64,000 nt of DNA from Lishizhenia tianjinensis (GTDB lineage: Bacteria > Bacteroidota > Bacteroidia > Flavobacteriales_D > Crocinitomicaceae): contig NZ_FPAS01000001.1 of NCBI RefSeq assembly GCF_900116425.1, positions 1,188,085 to 1,252,084 of the forward strand, in the 5' to 3' direction. Below the pieces are notes generated by a model. The model saw only the letters and a list, made by a program, of their open reading frames with translations, did no database searches and was not told the DNA's origin. A program made the translations under genes and the position numbers. This document shows positions 20,449 through 29,579 of this stretch, piece after piece (positions within the stretch are counted from its first letter, which is position 1; each line of letters starts with the position of its first letter).

Positions 20449-21765
20449 TTAATCATCTTCTCTTTTTCCGTATTTACTTGCACCTTCACCTCTAATCTTT
20501 CTGATTTTATCCATCAAATTGTTGGTTACTACTTGCTCTTTATTGTCGGTTTCTTCTTTGCGCTTTTTTGGAGCTGGAGCCGGTTTACCCTTTCTAGGTT
20601 TTGGCTTGTATTCTTCATTATTAAACTTAGCACGTTTAGAACCATCGTAGATGCTGTACTTTCTAAAACTACAAGGTAAAGAACCGTTGTATAATTTCAA
20701 TCTTCTATCCGGACGTAAACCTAAATTCTTAAATCCATCTTCAGAAGAAGAAATTACCCAGCATTCGTATCCTTTCAATTCTTGCTTAAACCAATCTCCT
20801 AATTCTTCATACATACGGTCTATATTCTCTCCCATACGCTCTCCGTACGGAGGGTTGGTAATGAGCATCCCTTTAGGAGTAGGTCGTTTAACATCTTTAA
20901 AGTTCGCTACGCTGAAGTCAACATTGGCCACGATAGGAAGCACACCTGCATTTCTTCTTGCTTTTACAATTACCTCTCCATCTAAATCAGAACCATAAAT
21001 GGTAAAACCTAAGTCAACCGCATTTTTATTGGCTTTCGCATAAATCTCCTTCCATGCTTTTTCGTCAAAGGTTTTTAGGCCCTGAAAAGCATAGTATTCT
21101 CGTTTAATGTTTGCTGGAATGTTCGCCGCCATTAACGCAGCCTCTATCACCAAAGTTCCAGAACCACAGAAAGGATCTATCAAAGTAGATTTTCTATCCC
21201 ATCCAGACAATTTTAACAAACCTGCAGCTACAACTTCATTTAAAGGCGCCTCACCGGTACCTGTTCTATATCCACGTTGAAACAAAGGAACACCTGATGT
21301 ATTTAAAGACAAGGTTACTTGCTTTTCCCTAACATATAGGTCTATCATTACATCTGGATCTCTTAAATCGACATCTGGTCTTTCACCTTCTTTTTCTCTG
21401 AACACATCAGCAATTGCATCCTTCACCAAAAGGAAAGGGAATTGTGAGTGATTAAACAAAGTAGAATTCACCGCACCTTTAACCGCAAAGGTGTTGTCCA
21501 TGGTAAACAAAGATGTCCAATCTATACGCTTAGCTCGTTTGTAAATGTCTTTTTCCTCTGTAATTCTAAAGCTATCTAGCTCTACCAAAACAGAAATTGC
21601 ACAACGAAGATTCAAGTTTAAATCGTAAACCGTTTTCCAATCACCTTCTAATTGAACCGCTCTGTTGAGTTCTTTTACATTTTTGTATCCTAACTCCTCT
21701 ATCTCTTGTTTCAGCACTTGCTCCAAACCAAAGAGCGTTTTTACTGTGATTGTTAAATTCTTCAT
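20449..21765 (-). CDS. rlmL: THUMP-domain RNA methyltransferase (RlmL/YpsC type)
   Basis: The 438-aa SAM-dependent enzyme likely makes N2-methylguanosine in 23S rRNA. The order is an N-terminal ferredoxin-like/THUMP domain (about 1-155), then the Rossmann methyltransferase domain with LIDPFCGSGTLVIEAA (SAM motif I) and LITNPPYGERMGE (catalytic NPPY). About 60 C-terminal residues after YSIYDGSKRAKF are rich in Lys, Arg and Pro and probably contact RNA. It lacks the second methyltransferase (RlmK) module of enterobacterial RlmKL. Its start overlaps the stop of the upstream TRIC gene by one base (TAATG). Confidence 0.88.
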   Translation of the reverse strand: MKNLTITVKTLFGLEQVLKQEIEELGYKNVKELNRAVQLEGDWKTVYDLNLNLRCAISVLVELDSFRITEEKDIYKRAKRIDWTSLFTMDNTFAVKGAVNSTLFNHSQFPFLLVKDAIADVFREKEGERPDVDLRDPDVMIDLYVREKQVTLSLNTSGVPLFQRGYRTGTGEAPLNEVVAAGLLKLSGWDRKSTLIDPFCGSGTLVIEAALMAANIPANIKREYYAFQGLKTFDEKAWKEIYAKANKNAVDLGFTIYGSDLDGEVIVKARRNAGVLPIVANVDFSVANFKDVKRPTPKGMLITNPPYGERMGENIDRMYEELGDWFKQELKGYECWVISSSEDGFKNLGLRPDRRLKLYNGSLPCSFRKYSIYDGSKRAKFNNEEYKPKPRKGKPAPAPKKRKEETDNKEQVVTNNLMDKIRKIRGEGASKYGKREDD

Positions 21766-22382
21766 TACTTCTTATTAAAAACATTTTTAACCAAAGGCAT
21801 ATGCCATTTGCGCCAAACCGCTAAAGTACGTATAATAACGATGACACTCATAGAGATTACGAGTAAAGGCACAGAATTTCCAAATCCTAAGTAGGTCCCT
21901 ACTAAATAAATTCCACCACCGCTTATACAAGCTGTTGCGTAGACTTCTTTTCTAAAAATAAGCGGTATATCGTTACACAATACATCGCGAATAACACCAC
22001 CAAAAGTTGCAGTAATTACCCCCAGTAACAGAGCCACAAAGGGCAATTGATCAAACTCTAATCCTTTCTGCAAACCAGCGATTGTAAATAAACTCATCCC
22101 CAGGGTATCGAAAACGAAGAAGGTTTTCCTCATTTCTCGAAAGCTACTTTGAAAAAATATACCTATGGTTGCCCCCAGCATTACCGTTATAATCAAACTC
22201 ATAGACGACATCCAGGCAACATCTGTATTCAGCAATAAATCGCGCAGGGTACCCCCTCCTAAAGAGGCGATAAATGCAATGATGTATCCACCGAAAAAAT
22301 CCATGTCTTTCTCTGATGCTGTCAACACCCCACTTATGGCCAAAAAGAACACCCCTATATGATCTATTACATCTAATATCAC
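21765..22382 (-). CDS. TRIC-type (UPF0126) membrane protein
   Basis: The protein has about seven hydrophobic helices with the glycine-rich family motifs FFGGYIIAFIASLGGGTLRDLLL and GVITATFGGVIRDVLC, a pseudo-twofold repeat found in TRIC-family cation channels. I chose the GTG at 22382, which gives the usual short N-terminus (ILDVIDHIGVFFLAISG, 205 aa) and is preceded by GGAAA. An ATG at 22430 would add 16 charged residues and is possible. It is followed directly by rlmL. Confidence 0.8.
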   Translation of the reverse strand: MILDVIDHIGVFFLAISGVLTASEKDMDFFGGYIIAFIASLGGGTLRDLLLNTDVAWMSSMSLIITVMLGATIGIFFQSSFREMRKTFFVFDTLGMSLFTIAGLQKGLEFDQLPFVALLLGVITATFGGVIRDVLCNDIPLIFRKEVYATACISGGGIYLVGTYLGFGNSVPLLVISMSVIVIIRTLAVWRKWHMPLVKNVFNKK

Positions 22383-22408
22383 TTTCCTAGATTCTCTAAA
22401 AATTCTTC

Positions 22409-22416
22409 TATTTTTG
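22409..22416 (+). promoter_or_regulatory. -7 box TATTTTTG for the patatin gene
   Basis: The consensus -7 box lies 21 bases before the TTG start at 22438, within the short gap between the divergent TRIC and patatin genes. Confidence 0.5.
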
Positions 22417-22437
22417 TACAAATAACACAATTTTTGT

Positions 22438-24720
22438 TTGAGACACCTAATAGTTTTTTTATTAATCTGTTGCGGACTCCTTTCCCAGCAAGCTAATGCT
22501 CAGCGCGTAGGTGTAGTTTTGAGTGGTGGCGGAGCTACGGGCTTGGCGCATATAGGTGTACTCGAAGCTTTAGAAGAAGCCAACATCCCCATAGATTTTA
22601 TTACAGGTACCAGTGCAGGAGCGTTTATAGGCGCTATGTATGCCTCGGGATATTCCCCAAAACAAATAAAAGCCTTGGTACTTTCGGAAGAATTTCAAAC
22701 CATGACACGTGGTGAACTTACTCCCGAAACAAGTTTTCTACTCAGAAATGACGAACAGGATGCCAGTATGTTCTCCTTTCGTTTGGATACAGACAGTTTA
22801 CTCCGAAACCCTTTGCCCACTAACTTTGTAACTCCAGCTTTGATGGATTACAGAATGTTAGAAATTCTCGGGTTGAACTCGGCCAATCATTCTCAAAACT
22901 TTGACTCTTTATTTATCCCCTTTCGTTGCGTGGCCTCAGATATAGCCAACAAGAAAAGTGTGGTCTTTAAAACCGGAAACTTGAATGAGGCTGTAAGGGC
23001 TTCTATGACTTATCCTTTTTACATCAACCCTATTACCATAGACAGTGTGCTTTACTTTGACGGTGGACTTTACAACAACTTCCCTGCAGATGTTCTATAC
23101 GAAGAATTTGATGTTGATTATATCATAGGAAGTAATGTATCCTACAACGCTGCTCCACCTACAGAGGATGATATAGTGAGTCAGATTACCAACATGCTGG
23201 TTACACCAACCATTTTTGATTTACCCTGTAGTCAAGGTATATTATTAGAACCCCAAACTGGAACCAACACCTTTGAGTTTGAAAATGTAAAACAAGCCAT
23301 AGATGCCGGCTACAAGGAAACGGTAGCAAAACTAGACAGTATAAGGGAACACATATTTAGAATTACTACAGAAACGGAACTCCGCAACAAACGTCAAACT
23401 TATTTCTCGCAACAAACACCTTTGAACATAGAAAAAGTTGTTGCTTTAGATAAAAATGGTGACACGCTGGACTTTGTTATTCAATCTATCAAAGGCCCTA
23501 ACAGCAAAAGAAATTTAGACCAAGATTTACTCAAAAAAAGATATTTCAGAGCCTATTCCTCACCACAAATAAGCTTCCTTTATCCGACCTTAAAAAAAGT
23601 GAGCGATTCCACCCATGCCCTTTTCTTATATGTTAAAAAAGAAAAGAACTTAAAGTTTGATGTTGGAGGACACCTTTCTTCGAGAGCAGTAAATACAGGT
23701 TATCTAGCGGCCTCCTTCGCTGGCTTGAGAAAAACAGGAATTAACGTTCAAGCCTCAACATATTTCGGGAAATTTTATGGTTCAGGAAAATTGAAGGGTA
23801 CCTTTGATATACCTGCAAGTTATCCGTTTAGATTTAGTGCATATTACGTAAGAAACAGGTGGGATTATTTCATCAATTTCGCCACTTTCTTTGAAGAAGT
23901 AAAACCTTCTTTCTTGGTGCAAAATGAAGACTACTATGGGGCAACCTTCAGTTTTCCCTTAGGTAACAAAAGAACTTTAGAGTTTGACTTTAGAGACTTT
24001 AGCTTGGAAGACAACTACTACCAAACCGATGATTTTTTAAGTTCAGATACTGCCGACGTTACCTTTTTTGACGGTCAATCCGCTGCCTTAATTTTCAATA
24101 CCAACACCCTTAACCGCAAGCAATGGGCAAGTGAAGGGTACCAACTTTACGTCAAAGCTCGTTTTGTTTCAGGAAAGGAAAGAAGTGTTTCTGGGTCCAC
24201 CTCTCCGATAGACTATGATTTCAGAAAAAAGCACACCTGGTTAAATGTGGAAGTGAAAGGGAGTTATTTTCCGGTGAGAACCCAACAATTTAAATTTGGT
24301 TTTACCGGTCAGGGAGTATTCAACACCCAAGCCCTCTTTGCCAACTACACAGCATCCATACTTAGCGCACCGAGTTTTTCACCCTTACCAGATGCCAAAA
24401 CATATTTCTTCGAAGACTACAGAGCCGCACAATATTTAGGAGGAGGAATGAATTTTATTTGGTCCTTAAACAACGCGCTAGATTTACGTATAGACCCCTA
24501 TATTTTTCAACCCATCAAGAAAATTGAAAGGTCTAACGAAGGAAACTTCTACTACGCATCTTGGGGAGAACCTAAAATAATGGCCGCAGGTTCTATCATT
24601 TATAACAGTCCAATTGGTCCGGTAAGATTCACCACAAACTACTTCCCTGTACAGGAAAAACCGTGGAGTGTTCAATTGAGTTTTGGTTATGTACTTTTCA
24701 ACGATAGAGCCATCCGTTAA
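22438..24720 (+). CDS. Patatin-like phospholipase fused to an outer-membrane barrel
   Basis: The 760-aa protein starts with TTG and a signal peptide ending QANAQ. The patatin domain (about 23-290) has the oxyanion loop VVLSGGGATGLAHIG, the nucleophile motif GTSAG and the catalytic Asp in DGGLYNNFPADV. After a POTRA-like stretch (about 310-390) comes a BamA/Omp85-like 16-strand barrel, with a terminal aromatic pattern (VQLSFGYVLF). The domain order matches PlpD-type (type Vd) lipases, whose patatin domain may reach the cell surface. No partner gene is needed. Confidence 0.9.
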   Translation: MRHLIVFLLICCGLLSQQANAQRVGVVLSGGGATGLAHIGVLEALEEANIPIDFITGTSAGAFIGAMYASGYSPKQIKALVLSEEFQTMTRGELTPETSFLLRNDEQDASMFSFRLDTDSLLRNPLPTNFVTPALMDYRMLEILGLNSANHSQNFDSLFIPFRCVASDIANKKSVVFKTGNLNEAVRASMTYPFYINPITIDSVLYFDGGLYNNFPADVLYEEFDVDYIIGSNVSYNAAPPTEDDIVSQITNMLVTPTIFDLPCSQGILLEPQTGTNTFEFENVKQAIDAGYKETVAKLDSIREHIFRITTETELRNKRQTYFSQQTPLNIEKVVALDKNGDTLDFVIQSIKGPNSKRNLDQDLLKKRYFRAYSSPQISFLYPTLKKVSDSTHALFLYVKKEKNLKFDVGGHLSSRAVNTGYLAASFAGLRKTGINVQASTYFGKFYGSGKLKGTFDIPASYPFRFSAYYVRNRWDYFINFATFFEEVKPSFLVQNEDYYGATFSFPLGNKRTLEFDFRDFSLEDNYYQTDDFLSSDTADVTFFDGQSAALIFNTNTLNRKQWASEGYQLYVKARFVSGKERSVSGSTSPIDYDFRKKHTWLNVEVKGSYFPVRTQQFKFGFTGQGVFNTQALFANYTASILSAPSFSPLPDAKTYFFEDYRAAQYLGGGMNFIWSLNNALDLRIDPYIFQPIKKIERSNEGNFYYASWGEPKIMAAGSIIYNSPIGPVRFTTNYFPVQEKPWSVQLSFGYVLFNDRAIR

Positions 24721-24780
24721 TTCTATAAAAATCCTTTTTATCTTAATTAGAATATTAATTTTACCCATCAAATTTAAGGT

Positions 24781-25845
24781 ATGGGAAAAATTATATGTGG
24801 TATTCAACAAATGGGTATAGGTGTACCTAATGTTGAAGAGATATGGAAATGGTACAGAAAATTCTTTGGTGTAGATGTAAAAGTTTTTGAAGAAGCTGCT
24901 GAAGCACCCTTAATGACTCCTTACACAGGAGGTGTTGTTCAAAAAAGAACAGCAACTTTAGCACTTTCTATGGAAGGTGGTGGTGGATTCGAAATCTGGC
25001 AATTCACATCTCGTAACACAGAAAAAGCAGAATTTCCTATTCAACTTGGCGATTACGGATTATACATTTGTAGAATTAAATCAAGAGATGTAAAAGCCTC
25101 ATACGACTACATGAAAAAAGAAGGTGCAAAGGTTTTAGGAGCACTTAAAACAGCACCAAACGGTGAACCTCATTTCTTTGTGGAAGACCCTAACGGAAAC
25201 ATTTTCAACGTTGTTCAAGAACAGGTAGTTTTCTCTAAAACTAAATTTGCAGGAAAAACGGGGGGAGTTGCTGGATCTATGATAGGCGTTAGCGATATAG
25301 ACAAGGCCCTGAAACTTTATGCGGATGTACTCGGATATTCTAAGGTAGAATATGACGTTACTGAGGTAGCAGATTGTTTCTCTGACTTACCACAAGGTGA
25401 TAAAAAAGTAAGACGTGTTTTGCTTTCTCACCCGCAATTAAGAAAAGGACCATTTGCCCAACTTTTGGGTCCTACTAAAATAGAACTCGTACAAGCTGTA
25501 GAAAGAACAGATTGTCGTAAAATCTTCGAAAACAGATATTGGGGAGACTGGGGGTTCATACACCTATGTTTTGATGTTCAACGCATGGAAGATTTGAAAG
25601 AAGAATGTGCAAAAGCAGGATTCCCTTTCACCATAGACACAGGAGAAACCTTTGACATGGGAGAAGCCGGAGGTAGATTTTCTTACATCGAAGATCAAGA
25701 CGGTACCCTAATAGAGTTTGTAGAAACTCACAAAGTACCCGTTGCTCAGAAATTAGGTTGGTACATCAATCTAAAAAATAGAAACCCTGAAAAACACCTC
25801 CCAAAATGGATGTTGAAAGCCATGGGATTAAACAGAGTAAAATAA
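24781..25845 (+). CDS. VOC (glyoxalase/dioxygenase-fold) family protein
   Basis: The 354-aa protein contains two vicinal-oxygen-chelate modules. The first (about 7-148) begins GIQQMGIGVPNVEEIWKWY and ends EPHFFVEDPNGNIFNVVQ; the second (about 163-318) begins GSMIGVSDIDKALKLYADVLGY and ends GRFSYIEDQDGTLIEFVETH. The His and Glu positions of the fold allow metal binding. The substrate is unknown. It resembles 4-hydroxyphenylpyruvate dioxygenase only in fold; the HPPD C-terminal iron-site signature is not seen. It is a single gene without signal peptide. Confidence 0.8.
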   Translation: MGKIICGIQQMGIGVPNVEEIWKWYRKFFGVDVKVFEEAAEAPLMTPYTGGVVQKRTATLALSMEGGGGFEIWQFTSRNTEKAEFPIQLGDYGLYICRIKSRDVKASYDYMKKEGAKVLGALKTAPNGEPHFFVEDPNGNIFNVVQEQVVFSKTKFAGKTGGVAGSMIGVSDIDKALKLYADVLGYSKVEYDVTEVADCFSDLPQGDKKVRRVLLSHPQLRKGPFAQLLGPTKIELVQAVERTDCRKIFENRYWGDWGFIHLCFDVQRMEDLKEECAKAGFPFTIDTGETFDMGEAGGRFSYIEDQDGTLIEFVETHKVPVAQKLGWYINLKNRNPEKHLPKWMLKAMGLNRVK

Positions 25846-25932
25846 ATCATTGATTCACAAGTTATGAGAATTGACTGAATGGTTATGTATTTGGTCAATT
25901 TTCATTTAACTTTACCACCTAAACTATAAAGC

Positions 25933-27009
25933 ATGAAACAATTATCTTTTTTTCTAACACTTTTCAGTGGTCTTTTACTATTCTCGTGTAGTACAGAATT
26001 TAGTATCAACGGAGAATACCAAGAAACACCGATAGTTCATGCCATTATAGACGCTAACGATACCATACACTACATCAAGATTAACAAGACTTTCTTGGGA
26101 GATGGAAATTCCTTTGAGTTCGCGCAAATACCAGATTCTTCTTATTTTAAGTCTGTAGAAGGTAAAGTTGCAGAATTTGTAAACGGAACAAAAATTAGAG
26201 AATTTACTTTAAGAGACACAACGATTACCAACAAAGAAGAAGGAGTTTTCTACGCGCCTGAGCAAGTGGTGTATTACTTTCAAACACCTGCTACGAATAA
26301 GTTAAATCCGGAGGCTCGATTAGATTTAGAATTAGACTTGAACAATGGTTCTCACATCGTAACAGCTTCAACCGAGTTGGTTTATGGAGTGGAAGTAACA
26401 GATCCAAAAAATATAACTCAATTGAACTTTGCGGAAGATAAAGTTGAAGACAAAGGAGATTACAAAAATGAAGCATTTAAATTCTCTGAGGGGGTAAATG
26501 CAGTGGTGTACGACTACCGTATCTTTATTACCTATAACGAATTTACTGCCGCGGGCAGTACTCAAAAAACCTTAGAGTGGAAAATTGGAGAACAAGATAG
26601 AGAAAGTACTACCTTAGGGCTCATCAATATGAATGGAATTAACTTCTATGAATTATTAAGAAACTCAATTCCACAAGACGAGGATGTAATCAAAAGAACT
26701 TTGCATTCTATGCGTTTTCAAGTGGTTGGCGGATCTGAAGATTTATACAACTATATATTAGTAAATAAACCTTCTTCTAGCCTAGCGCAAAACAAACCCA
26801 CTTTTACAAACTTAGATGGGGCTTTAGGAGTTTTCACCTCACGCATGAAACACTCTATTACCCGAACTGCATTTGGAGGATTTTCGCCAAATTCGAGAAT
26901 CTTATCGGTAAACTCTACTAAAGAATTGTGTCAAGGAGCCATTACTTCTCCTCTTCTTTTCTGTAGTGATTTCATTAACGACCAAAACTATAATTTCTAC
27001 TGTAATTAA
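25933..27009 (+). CDS. Lipoprotein of unknown function, 358 aa
   Basis: It has a lipoprotein signal with the lipobox LLLFSCS (Cys19). The mature protein looks like a beta-rich surface or periplasmic domain, opening with EYQETPIVHAIIDANDTIHYIKINKTFLG-type strands. The layout is reminiscent of DUF4249 proteins, which are often linked to TonB receptors, but I cannot confirm that family. A TAACTTTA box (25908-25915) lies just upstream. Neighbours (VOC protein, priA) give no hint. Confidence 0.7.
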   Translation: MKQLSFFLTLFSGLLLFSCSTEFSINGEYQETPIVHAIIDANDTIHYIKINKTFLGDGNSFEFAQIPDSSYFKSVEGKVAEFVNGTKIREFTLRDTTITNKEEGVFYAPEQVVYYFQTPATNKLNPEARLDLELDLNNGSHIVTASTELVYGVEVTDPKNITQLNFAEDKVEDKGDYKNEAFKFSEGVNAVVYDYRIFITYNEFTAAGSTQKTLEWKIGEQDRESTTLGLINMNGINFYELLRNSIPQDEDVIKRTLHSMRFQVVGGSEDLYNYILVNKPSSSLAQNKPTFTNLDGALGVFTSRMKHSITRTAFGGFSPNSRILSVNSTKELCQGAITSPLLFCSDFINDQNYNFYCN

Positions 27010-27043
27010 GCGTCCACATCAATTGTAGAACTTTCCTTTTTTC

Positions 27044-27051
27044 TATCTTTA
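27044..27051 (+). promoter_or_regulatory. -7 box TATCTTTA for priA
   Basis: This near-consensus box ends exactly four bases before the GTG start of priA, implying a leaderless message. Confidence 0.55.
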
Positions 27052-27055
27052 TCGG

Positions 27056-29539
27056 GTGGCGGAAAGAAAGACATTTTTTGTAGAAGTATTACTCCCTTTG
27101 GCTTTAAACAAGTCATTTACATACAGAGTTCCATTTGAGTTGAATGAACATGTAAAACCGGGGATAAGAGTAGTTGTTCCCTTTGGAAAAGCAAAGTTAT
27201 TTACCGGCTTAATCACGAAAGTTCATGAGGATGTACCCAGCTATCAAGCCAAGTACATAGAACATGTTCTGGATGAAAATCCTATCATCACAGGAAATCA
27301 ATTTAAGCTGTGGAATTGGATTGCAGATTATTACATGGCTCCCTTGGGAGATGTTATGAACGCTGCGCTTCCTTCTAACTTCAAACTCGCCAGTGAAACG
27401 AAGATCATTCTTCACCCCGAATTCAATAAAAACATTCTGGACAGATTAGATGATAGAGAATATCAAATCTATGAGGCACTGGAGATTCAAGAAGAATTGG
27501 ATTTAAAAGAAATCTCAGAAATTGTAGGCATCAAAACCATACAGCCCATCATCAATAAACTGATTGGATACAAAGTACTTTTAACCAAGGAAGAATTACG
27601 TCACAAATTCACGCCAAAAACAGCCTTGTTTATTCGCCTTACGGATGAATATGCGCAACAAGATAAATTAGAAGCTTACTTGCAAGAACTATCCGACGCC
27701 AAAGGAAAGGACAAACAACTGCAAGCCATCTTAACCTATCTAAAACTCGGTGGTTTAAAAGGCAACAAGGCCGAATTTATTCTCAGAAAAAGATTAGAGA
27801 GTGAAGGTGCTTCCGTTTCATCTTTAAATACACTTGAGAAGAACGGTGTACTGTTTAGTGATCGTTTGGAAATTTCTCGTTTGGGAGAAGCTGATGACGA
27901 AACCAAACAACGCAAGGCGCTATCTGAAGATCAGCAACGTGCTTTGGATGAAGTAAGAACTTCTTTTACAGATAAAGATGTGTGTTTGCTACACGGTGTA
28001 ACAGGTTCTGGTAAAACAGAAATTTATGTAGAACTCATACAAGAACAACTGGATGCAGGAAAACAAGTTCTATTCTTACTGCCAGAAATTGCTTTAACCA
28101 CACAGTTAATCAACAGACTTTCGGCGTATTTTGGAGATTTAGTAGGAGTTTACCATTCCAAATTCAACCAAAACGAACGCGTGGAAATTTGGAATGCTCT
28201 GCTCAATAACAACCCCACAAAGTTTAGAATTATACTTGGTGCAAGAAGTAGTTTATTCCTTCCATTTAGAGATTTAGGATTAATTATCATAGATGAAGAG
28301 CACGAAAGTTCTTTTAAACAATATGATCCTTCTCCACGCTACAATGCCAGAGATAGTGCCATTGTTTTAGGGGCTTTGCACAAGACCAAAGTGTTGCTTG
28401 GTTCGGCTACCCCTGCGTTTGAAACTTACTTTAACGCCCAAGAAGGAAAGTTTGGTTTGGTAGAATTGAACAAACGATTTGGTGATGTTCAAATGCCAGA
28501 AATTCTCACGGCTAACCTCAAAAAAGAAAAGATACAAAAGACCATGAACATGCACTTTAGTTCTTTCTTGGTGCAACACATGGAGGAAGCCCTGCAAAAC
28601 GGGGAACAAATTATTCTTTTCCAAAACAGAAGAGGATATAACCCTATATGGAATTGTGAGATTTGTGGTTGGACCCCCAAGTGTAAAAACTGTGATGTCT
28701 CTTTGACCTATCACAAACATGGTAACGCCTTGAAGTGTCACTACTGTAGTTATTACGCAGCCCCTATGGGGTCATGTCCAAAATGTAGTTCTAACCGACT
28801 TAAAATGGTTGGTTTTGGTACAGAAAAAATTGAAGATGACTTGTCTGTACTCTTCCCCAAAGCGAAAGTTCAGCGTTTAGATTTAGATACAACACGCCAA
28901 AAAAACAGCTACTCAGAAATCATCTCTAATTTCGAAAATAGAGAGATAGATATATTGGTAGGAACGCAAATGGTCACCAAAGGATTGGATTTTGACAATG
29001 TTTCTTTGGTTGGAATTTTAGATGCGGATTTGATGCTTAACAGAGCAGATTTTAGAGCCTTTGAAAGGAGCTATCATTTGATGTCGCAGGTTGCAGGTAG
29101 AGCAGGAAGAAAAAGTAAAAGAGGTAAAGTTATCATCCAAACACACGATGTTGACCACTGGGTTATTCGTCATGTTATAGAGCACGACTACAATGGTTTT
29201 TATAAGAATGAGATTATGGAGCGTAAAAACTACCTCTACCCTCCCTTTTATAAAATCATCAACTTCACTTTAAAACATAGAAAAGAACAAGATTTAGAGG
29301 CTATGGCAGCAGATTTTGGTCGCCGACTCTACAATGTATTTGGTTCCCGTATTTTAGGTCCGGAAGCCCCGGCCATAAAGCGTATACAAAACAATTATAT
29401 ACAAGTGGTAAAGCTCAAAATGGAAAGGGAAGCTTCTCCGAAAAAAGTGAAAGCAAAAATCACTGAGATTATAGATAAATTCTACAGCGAACCCATGCAT
29501 AAATCTGTCCGCATAAATATAGACGTAGATCCGATGTAA
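27056..29539 (+). CDS. priA: Primosomal protein N' (replication restart helicase PriA)
   Basis: The 827-aa 3'-5' helicase reloads the replisome at stalled forks. It starts with GTG. The N-terminal DNA-binding domain (about 1-100) begins FFVEVLLPLALNKSFTY. Helicase motifs include GVTGSGKTEIYVE (Walker A), IIDEEHESSFKQ (DEEH) and VAGRAGRKSKRG (motif VI). Between the lobes lies the zinc-binding cysteine cluster CEICGWTPKCKNC and CHYCSYY...CPKC. It is slightly longer than E. coli PriA, mostly through an extended stretch near residues 115-280. Single gene. Confidence 0.96.
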   Translation: MAERKTFFVEVLLPLALNKSFTYRVPFELNEHVKPGIRVVVPFGKAKLFTGLITKVHEDVPSYQAKYIEHVLDENPIITGNQFKLWNWIADYYMAPLGDVMNAALPSNFKLASETKIILHPEFNKNILDRLDDREYQIYEALEIQEELDLKEISEIVGIKTIQPIINKLIGYKVLLTKEELRHKFTPKTALFIRLTDEYAQQDKLEAYLQELSDAKGKDKQLQAILTYLKLGGLKGNKAEFILRKRLESEGASVSSLNTLEKNGVLFSDRLEISRLGEADDETKQRKALSEDQQRALDEVRTSFTDKDVCLLHGVTGSGKTEIYVELIQEQLDAGKQVLFLLPEIALTTQLINRLSAYFGDLVGVYHSKFNQNERVEIWNALLNNNPTKFRIILGARSSLFLPFRDLGLIIIDEEHESSFKQYDPSPRYNARDSAIVLGALHKTKVLLGSATPAFETYFNAQEGKFGLVELNKRFGDVQMPEILTANLKKEKIQKTMNMHFSSFLVQHMEEALQNGEQIILFQNRRGYNPIWNCEICGWTPKCKNCDVSLTYHKHGNALKCHYCSYYAAPMGSCPKCSSNRLKMVGFGTEKIEDDLSVLFPKAKVQRLDLDTTRQKNSYSEIISNFENREIDILVGTQMVTKGLDFDNVSLVGILDADLMLNRADFRAFERSYHLMSQVAGRAGRKSKRGKVIIQTHDVDHWVIRHVIEHDYNGFYKNEIMERKNYLYPPFYKIINFTLKHRKEQDLEAMAADFGRRLYNVFGSRILGPEAPAIKRIQNNYIQVVKLKMEREASPKKVKAKITEIIDKFYSEPMHKSVRINIDVDPM

Positions 29540-29579
29540 CTTTTAATAGGAGTATCGTTAAGTAGTAAAACCTAAATTT

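Noticed and set aside
24781-25845. 4-hydroxyphenylpyruvate dioxygenase
   Set aside because: The size and two-module VOC fold fit, but the conserved HPPD C-terminal iron-site signature is absent, so only the fold family is assigned.
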